NCBI GenBank assembly: GCA_025362255.1
Contig: JANYGY010000186.1
Span: 1-8,927 of the forward strand
From: Planctomycetales bacterium
GTDB lineage: Bacteria; Planctomycetota; UBA11346
DNA: 8,927 bases
Direction of reading: 5' to 3'
Shown here: positions 4,644 through 8,927 of the stretch, piece by piece
Position numbering within the stretch: the stretch's first letter is position 1
Layout: the number at the start of each line of letters is the position of its first letter
The notes under the pieces: generated by a model
The model's database searches: none
Told to the model about the DNA's origin: nothing
Seen by the model: the letters and a program-made list of their open reading frames with translations, nothing else
Position numbers and translations under genes: made by a program

Positions 4644-7160
4644 GTGCGCCATTCTTCCCCACTTGCCCGCATCCTCATGCTTCCGGTCGGCCTGCTGGCG
4701 ATCGCCGCGCCGATCGCGCTGGCGGTGGCCGAGGCGCCCGGGATCGCGGTCATCGGAATGGTGGGCGTCGGTTTGGTGGCTCTTGGCGGCGTGGCAGCCC
4801 TGCAGCGTCGGCTAAACTTCGCCGGCGGTGGGCAAGCACTCGATCTCAGCGAAGAAGAATACCGCACGGTCCTGGCATCGCTCAACGAGGGCGTCTGCGT
4901 GCAGGATGCCCAAGCGCGGATCGTCGCCAACAATCCGGCGGCGGAAAAAATCCTCGGGCTCACCGCGGCGCAGATGCGCGGGGTCACCTCGCTCGATCCA
5001 CGTTGGCGCTGCATCCATGAAGACGGTAGCCCTTTCCCCGGCGATCAGCATCCCGCACCAGTGACTCTGCGCACCGGCAAGCCGTGCTTCGGGGTGATCA
5101 TGGGCGTGCACCGCGCCGACGGCTCGCTGGTGTGGGTGCAGGTCAACAGCCAGCCCATCGGCAACGTCGGCAGCATCGACGGCATCAATGGACCAGCCCG
5201 GGCGGTGGTGGTCTCATTTGTTGACGTCACCCAGGAGCGTAAACGCGAGGTCGAACTGCGCACCGCCAAGGCGCGCCTCGACGCCGCGATCACCGCCCTC
5301 GATTCGGCCTTTGTGATGTTCGATGCCGACGAGCGCCTGGTCGTCTGCAATGACGCCTATCGCCGTTTTTATCCGCAGGCCGGCTCCGCGATCCATCCAG
5401 GCAACACCTATCAGGCGATTCTCACGGCGTTTTTCGAGCACGGTGGAAGCCTGCCCGGAGTCACTGACCCGGCGGCGTTCATCGCAGAACGACTGGCCCA
5501 TCTGCGCAAACCCGGGCAGCCGTTTCTCGAACAGCACCCGACCCGGTGGCTGAGCATTAGCGAACATCGCAGTCTCGACGGCGGTGTGGTCAGTCTGCGC
5601 TCGGATATCAGCGAGCTGGTGCTCGCCCGTGACGCGGCCGAAGCCGCCGCGCGGGCCAAAAGCGATTTTCTGGCGACCATGAGCCATGAGATCCGGACGC
5701 CGATGAACGGCATTGTCGGCATGGCGGATCTGCTGGCGGACACGGTGCTGGATCGCGAGCAGCGCGAATACATCAACACCGTGCGCGGATGTGCCGACAG
5801 TCTGCTGGTTCTGATCAACGACATCCTGGATTTTTCGAAAATCGAATCGGGACGACTGCAGTTGGAAGACGTGTCCCTGTCGGTGCTCGCCTTGGCGGAA
5901 GATGCGATCGGCCTACTGGCCGAAAATGCCCAAGCCAAGGGCGTTGAGCTGGTGTGCCTGGTCGAGCCGCTGGTCCCTGCCCAGATCTGTGGCGATCCGG
6001 AACGGCTGCGCCAGGTCCTCGTCAATCTACTGTCGAACGCGGTGAAATTCACCGCCGCTGGCGAAGTGCTGCTGACCGTCGGAATCCGCGATGGCAACTT
6101 AGCGTTCATGGTCCGCGATACCGGAATCGGGATTCCGCCGGAGATCCTGCCGCGGCTCTTTCAGTCCTTCACTCAAGCCGACGCGTCGACCACCCGGCGC
6201 TTCGGCGGCACTGGATTGGGATTGGCGATCAGCAAACGTCTCGCCGGCCTGATGCAGGGGGGCATCACGGTCGACAGTGTGCTTGATCGGGGCAGCACGT
6301 TCACGTTCTGGTTGCCCTTGGCCTCAAGTCTTGAGCCGCGTTCTGCTCCCCCCGCGATGGCCGGTCGGCGGGTGCTGTGTGTCGATGGGCATCCGGCCGC
6401 GCGGGCGGCTCTGCGTCAGCATCTCGAGGGCGCCGGCGCCGTCGTGGATGATCTTGCTGCCGGTACAGGGGTCGCCGAACGCCTGCGGTTGGTGAACTAT
6501 GATCTGCTGGTGATCGATCGGCGCACTCCTGCGCTCGACGGCTTGGCGGTGGTTGCTTCCGGGCAGATCTCAGCGCCTGGGCAGCCGGGCATGCCACCGG
6601 TGATCCTCACGACGCATCTGGCAGAGCGCATTCCCGAGGGGGATCTGGCGGGTCTCGGCCTAGCTGCGTGCGTGGTCAAGCCGGTGCGCCGGGACGCGTT
6701 GCTGTCCGCTGCCGCGCGGGCGCTCGGGCATGATTCGCTGAGTGGCGCTTTTCCGATCGATCAACCGCCGACCCCCGCAGCGGTACGCGTGCTGGTGGTC
6801 GAGGACAACTTGGTGAATCAGCGGGTGGTGCTCGCGTTGCTCGCGCGGCTGGGAATCGCGACCGAAGCGGTGGGCGGTGGCGCTCAGGCGTTGGCGCTGC
6901 TTGGCGCCGAGCGCGGCAAATTCGATCTGGTGCTGATGGACTGCCAGATGCCGGGCATGGATGGCTTTGCGGCGACGGCAGCGTGGCGCGCTGGCGAAAC
7001 CAGCCACGTGCGGCTGCCGATCGTGGCGCTCACGGCCAATGCATTGCCAGGCGATCGCGAACGCTGCCTGGCGGCGGGCATGGATGATTATCTGGCCAAG
7101 CCGGTGCGCCTCGAACTGCTGCACACGATGTTGCGCCGCTGGTTGCCGCGGCTGAGTTAA
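4644..7160 (+). CDS. Hybrid sensor histidine kinase (2 TM, PAS-PAS-HisKA-HATPase-REC-REC)
   Basis: The 838-residue product runs from a GTG at 4644; a start at the ATG at 4677 (residue 12) is possible, and neither has a Shine-Dalgarno motif. Two hydrophobic segments (about 11-29 and 33-53) anchor it with almost no periplasmic loop, so sensing is probably cytosolic or in the membrane. PAS 1 spans about 70-198 and PAS 2 about 208-325 (PAS_7-like). The HisKA domain carries the phospho-acceptor H348 in MSHEIRTPMNGIVGM. The ATPase domain has the N box (NLLSNAVKF, 461-469), DTGIGIP (492-498), the F box region 505-513 and GGTGLGLAIS (521-530). The first receiver (about 574-695) keeps D581, D625 and K679 but has only one N-terminal acidic residue. 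The second (about 714-836) is complete: E720/D721, D766, T797, K819. No separate output regulator or Hpt domain is nearby, so its target is unknown. Confidence 0.95.
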   Translation: MRHSSPLARILMLPVGLLAIAAPIALAVAEAPGIAVIGMVGVGLVALGGVAALQRRLNFAGGGQALDLSEEEYRTVLASLNEGVCVQDAQARIVANNPAAEKILGLTAAQMRGVTSLDPRWRCIHEDGSPFPGDQHPAPVTLRTGKPCFGVIMGVHRADGSLVWVQVNSQPIGNVGSIDGINGPARAVVVSFVDVTQERKREVELRTAKARLDAAITALDSAFVMFDADERLVVCNDAYRRFYPQAGSAIHPGNTYQAILTAFFEHGGSLPGVTDPAAFIAERLAHLRKPGQPFLEQHPTRWLSISEHRSLDGGVVSLRSDISELVLARDAAEAAARAKSDFLATMSHEIRTPMNGIVGMADLLADTVLDREQREYINTVRGCADSLLVLINDILDFSKIESGRLQLEDVSLSVLALAEDAIGLLAENAQAKGVELVCLVEPLVPAQICGDPERLRQVLVNLLSNAVKFTAAGEVLLTVGIRDGNLAFMVRDTGIGIPPEILPRLFQSFTQADASTTRRFGGTGLGLAISKRLAGLMQGGITVDSVLDRGSTFTFWLPLASSLEPRSAPPAMAGRRVLCVDGHPAARAALRQHLEGAGAVVDDLAAGTGVAERLRLVNYDLLVIDRRTPALDGLAVVASGQISAPGQPGMPPVILTTHLAERIPEGDLAGLGLAACVVKPVRRDALLSAAARALGHDSLSGAFPIDQPPTPAAVRVLVVEDNLVNQRVVLALLARLGIATEAVGGGAQALALLGAERGKFDLVLMDCQMPGMDGFAATAAWRAGETSHVRLPIVALTANALPGDRERCLAAGMDDYLAKPVRLELLHTMLRRWLPRLS

Positions 7161-7168
7161 GACCGCGT

Positions 7169-7462
7169 TCAGATCCCGCGTTTGCTCAACGCCCGGGCGA
7201 TCACGCCATCGAGGTGCTGCTGCGAATTGCGCAGATCGGTCGCGTCGCCATGGATGCTGGTAAAAAAATCAGCGCCGCGATCAGTCGGCTTGATGCCGAT
7301 CAAGACGAAGGTCATTCCACTCAGGATCACCTGGATCGCCTTGCGTTGATCCTCGGTCAAACCGTCAGGCCCGACCGTCGTATCGACAGCTGTTGTAGGA
7401 GCTGGAGCTGACTTCCCTCCACCACTTCCAGGAAAGCGGATCACGTTCGGCGCATCGGTCAT
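7169..7462 (-). CDS. Small conserved-looking protein of unknown function
   Basis: A 97-residue protein from the ATG at 7462. The frame stays open upstream to 7723, but that part lies antisense to the start of hflX and is not protein-like. I do not recognise a named family. A short N-terminus (MTDAPNVIRFPGSGGGKS) leads into a proline/alanine/threonine-rich linker to about residue 34. A compact domain follows at about 35-97: an amphipathic helix (LTEDQRKAIQVILSG), a hydrophobic strand (MTFVLIGIKPT), then GADFFTSIHGDATDLRNSQQHLDGVIARALSKRGI. There is no signal peptide, membrane segment or cysteine. The C-terminal part reads as a real, constrained protein. It converges on the kinase gene (8 bp between stop codons) and diverges from hflX (91 bp between starts). 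No function is proposed. Confidence 0.7.
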   Translation of the reverse strand: MTDAPNVIRFPGSGGGKSAPAPTTAVDTTVGPDGLTEDQRKAIQVILSGMTFVLIGIKPTDRGADFFTSIHGDATDLRNSQQHLDGVIARALSKRGI

Positions 7463-7553
7463 GGCGATCGAGTCCACTGGGGCATTGCGTGCCGGCAAGA
7501 GGGTAGTTGCCCAGTTGCCCAGGGTCGGTCTCGCCATCCAATGCCTCAACTGC

Positions 7554-8864
7554 ATGAAGATAGCCCTCAAGCCCACTGTTTCCGCCACCATCCCGGTGGT
7601 GCTGGTCATCGCCGGTTGCGCCCACGAGCGCGAGCTCGAAGGCGACCGCACCGAAGAGATGATCAGCCTGCTGGATACCGCCGGACGCACGGTGGTCGCG
7701 ACCATCGCGCAACATCTGCCCAAGCCGGTTTCCGGGACCTACATCGGCAGCGGCAAGATCGAAGAAGTGAAGGCCCTGCTCTCAGGTCATGACGCCAAGG
7801 AAGTCGTGCTCGATGTGCAGCTATCGCCCCGGCAACAACGCAATCTCGAGGAGGAACTCGAAGTCCGGGTCCTCGACTACGACGAACTGATCCTTGAGAT
7901 TTTCGCCGGCAATGCGCGCACCCATCAGGCGATGCTCGCGGTCGAGCTCGCCAAGTTGGAATACACCCGTGGTCGCCTACGGCGGATGTGGACCCATCTC
8001 GATCGCCAGACGGTAGGCGGCAATTCAGGCTCGGGGTCCGGTTTCATGACCGGCACCGGCGAAAAGCAGATCGAGATGGATCGCCGCTTGGTGAAGAAGC
8101 GGATCCAGGATCTGAAGGGTAAGCTCGATGAGATCGCGGCGCGCAGCGATCGCACAGTGCAGACCCGCAAGGATGCGTTCAACATCGCGCTGGTCGGCTA
8201 CACCAACGCGGGCAAATCGACGTTGATGAATGCGTTGACCCACGCCGGCGTCCTGGCCGAGAACAGACTGTTCGCCACCCTCGATACCCGTACCGCGCGA
8301 CTGCATCTCGAAGCGCACAAGAATGTGGTGCTGTCCGACACCGTCGGATTCATCCGTAATCTGCCGCACAGCCTGATCGCCAGTTTTCATGCGACCCTGT
8401 CCGAAGTCCGCGAGGCGGATCTGCTGCTGCATGTCGTCGACAGCGCCAGCCCAGTGATGGAAGAACAGATGCAGGCGGTGAATACCGTGCTGCAGACCAT
8501 TTCGGCCAGCGACATCCCGATGGTCGTGGTCTTCAACAAAGTGGACCGTTGTCCGAGCAAGACGGTGCTCGCGGCAGTACGCCGCCGACACAAGCACAGC
8601 GTCGCGGTCAGCGCGCTGAATGGCGAAGGTCTCGATCAGCTCCGCGCGACGATCGCCGAAGTGATTCAGAACAAAGTGAAGAAAATCAAAATCAGGTATC
8701 CGGTGACCGATGGCGCCCTCGACGCCCACATCCGCGCCCGCGCCGCCATCCACGCCGAAGATTTCGACGGCGACAACGTGGTCATGACGATATCAGGCGA
8801 CGAGCGTTTGATCAGTGAACTGACCGCCCATCCGCAAGTGGTGGTCGGCGGGAAAGCTCAGTAG
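7554..8864 (+). CDS. hflX: Ribosome-associated GTPase HflX
   Basis: A 436-residue product, near the 426 of E. coli HflX. The N-terminal HflX domain is seen in TYIGSGKIEEVK (62-73), DVQLSPRQQRNLEEEL (87-102), LILEIFAGNARTHQAMLAVELAKLEY (about 112-137) and the GTGEKQIEMDRR region (167-178). The GTPase has G1 GYTNAGKST (215-223), G2 around T242 in LFATLDT, G3 DTVGF (262-266), G4 NKVD (328-331) and G5 SAL (353-355). HflX binds the 50S subunit and splits or rescues stalled ribosomes, notably under heat stress. The glycine-rich stretch 155-169 departs from the common GGRGPGE form (TGE for PGE). I chose the ATG at 7554 because it lies 13 residues before the first conserved strand (PVVLVI). An in-frame ATG at 7461 would add 31 residues without similarity. 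No Shine-Dalgarno motif precedes either. Confidence 0.94.
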   Translation: MKIALKPTVSATIPVVLVIAGCAHERELEGDRTEEMISLLDTAGRTVVATIAQHLPKPVSGTYIGSGKIEEVKALLSGHDAKEVVLDVQLSPRQQRNLEEELEVRVLDYDELILEIFAGNARTHQAMLAVELAKLEYTRGRLRRMWTHLDRQTVGGNSGSGSGFMTGTGEKQIEMDRRLVKKRIQDLKGKLDEIAARSDRTVQTRKDAFNIALVGYTNAGKSTLMNALTHAGVLAENRLFATLDTRTARLHLEAHKNVVLSDTVGFIRNLPHSLIASFHATLSEVREADLLLHVVDSASPVMEEQMQAVNTVLQTISASDIPMVVVFNKVDRCPSKTVLAAVRRRHKHSVAVSALNGEGLDQLRATIAEVIQNKVKKIKIRYPVTDGALDAHIRARAAIHAEDFDGDNVVMTISGDERLISELTAHPQVVVGGKAQ

Positions 8865-8883
8865 GGGATCATCCCGTGGCATG

Positions 8884-8927
8884 GGCGGCTCGCCCATGAG
8901 TTGGCCCCCGCACATGGGCGAGCCGCC
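8884..8927. repeat. Perfect 15-bp inverted repeat after hflX, reaching the window edge
   Basis: GGCGGCTCGCCCATG (8884-8898) and CATGGGCGAGCCGCC (8913-8927) are exact reverse complements around a 14-base loop. The left arm contains its own dyad (ATGGGCG at 8881-8887, CGCCCAT at 8891-8897), and a smaller dyad, GGGAT-C-ATCCC, sits at 8865-8875 next to the hflX stop. The structure begins about 20 bp after hflX. It could end hflX transcription if a T-run follows outside the window, or be one copy of a dispersed intergenic palindromic element (REP-like). The right arm is cut off by the window end, so the full length is unknown. Confidence 0.75.

Noticed and set aside
7147..7167. Weak dyad CGCGG/CCGCG across the convergent stop codons
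   Set aside because: Only five base pairs with an 11-base loop and no T-run on either strand; too weak to call a terminator.
7507..7523. Short tandem TTGCCCAG repeat upstream of hflX
   Set aside because: Two copies of an 8-mer in a GC-rich gap are compatible with chance, and no further copies follow.
8025..8753. 242-codon open frame on the minus strand opposite hflX
   Set aside because: hflX is unambiguous in the other strand with all G motifs; the antisense frame has no family features.

Overview
The window (8,927 bp, GC-rich, densely coding, no rRNA, tRNA, insertion sequence or CRISPR seen) looks like ordinary chromosome from a GC-rich, probably Gram-negative bacterium. The lineage cannot be fixed from the sequence alone. 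Almost none of the starts has a well-placed Shine-Dalgarno motif. Together with an ebo-type gene pair, a large hybrid kinase and an exported MsrA, this would suit a PVC-group (Planctomycetota/Verrucomicrobiota) or similar lineage, but that is a weak inference.

Left part (1-2951, all minus strand). Read in transcription order, there is an RNA 2',3'-cyclic phosphodiesterase (thpR, 2951-2382), a stand-alone AAA+ ATPase resembling the second ATPase ring of ClpA/B/C (2299-1040), an exported methionine sulfoxide reductase A (msrA, 999-385) and the start of a UPF0114/YqhA-type membrane protein that leaves the window (314-<1). Gaps are 82, 40 and 70 bp, so this may be one transcription unit, with a possible extra promoter directly in front of the ATPase.

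Middle (3018-4540, plus strand). An eboA-eboB pair is transcribed divergently from thpR across 66 bp that hold alternating inverted-repeat arms. In other bacteria ebo genes form a six-gene cluster linked to moving a metabolite precursor to the periplasm. Here only the first two are present, and the next gene is unrelated.

Right part (4644-8927). A membrane-anchored hybrid sensor kinase with two PAS domains and two receiver domains (4644-7160, plus) converges on a 97-residue protein of unknown function (7462-7169, minus). That small gene is head-to-head with the ribosome-associated GTPase gene hflX (7554-8864, plus). After hflX a perfect 15-bp inverted repeat runs exactly to the window edge.

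The main points of interest are the reduced eboAB locus, the solo D2-type ATPase that keeps a ClpP-loop-like IGF tripeptide and has an insertion after its pore loop, the repeat at the right edge, and the conserved-looking orphan beside hflX.
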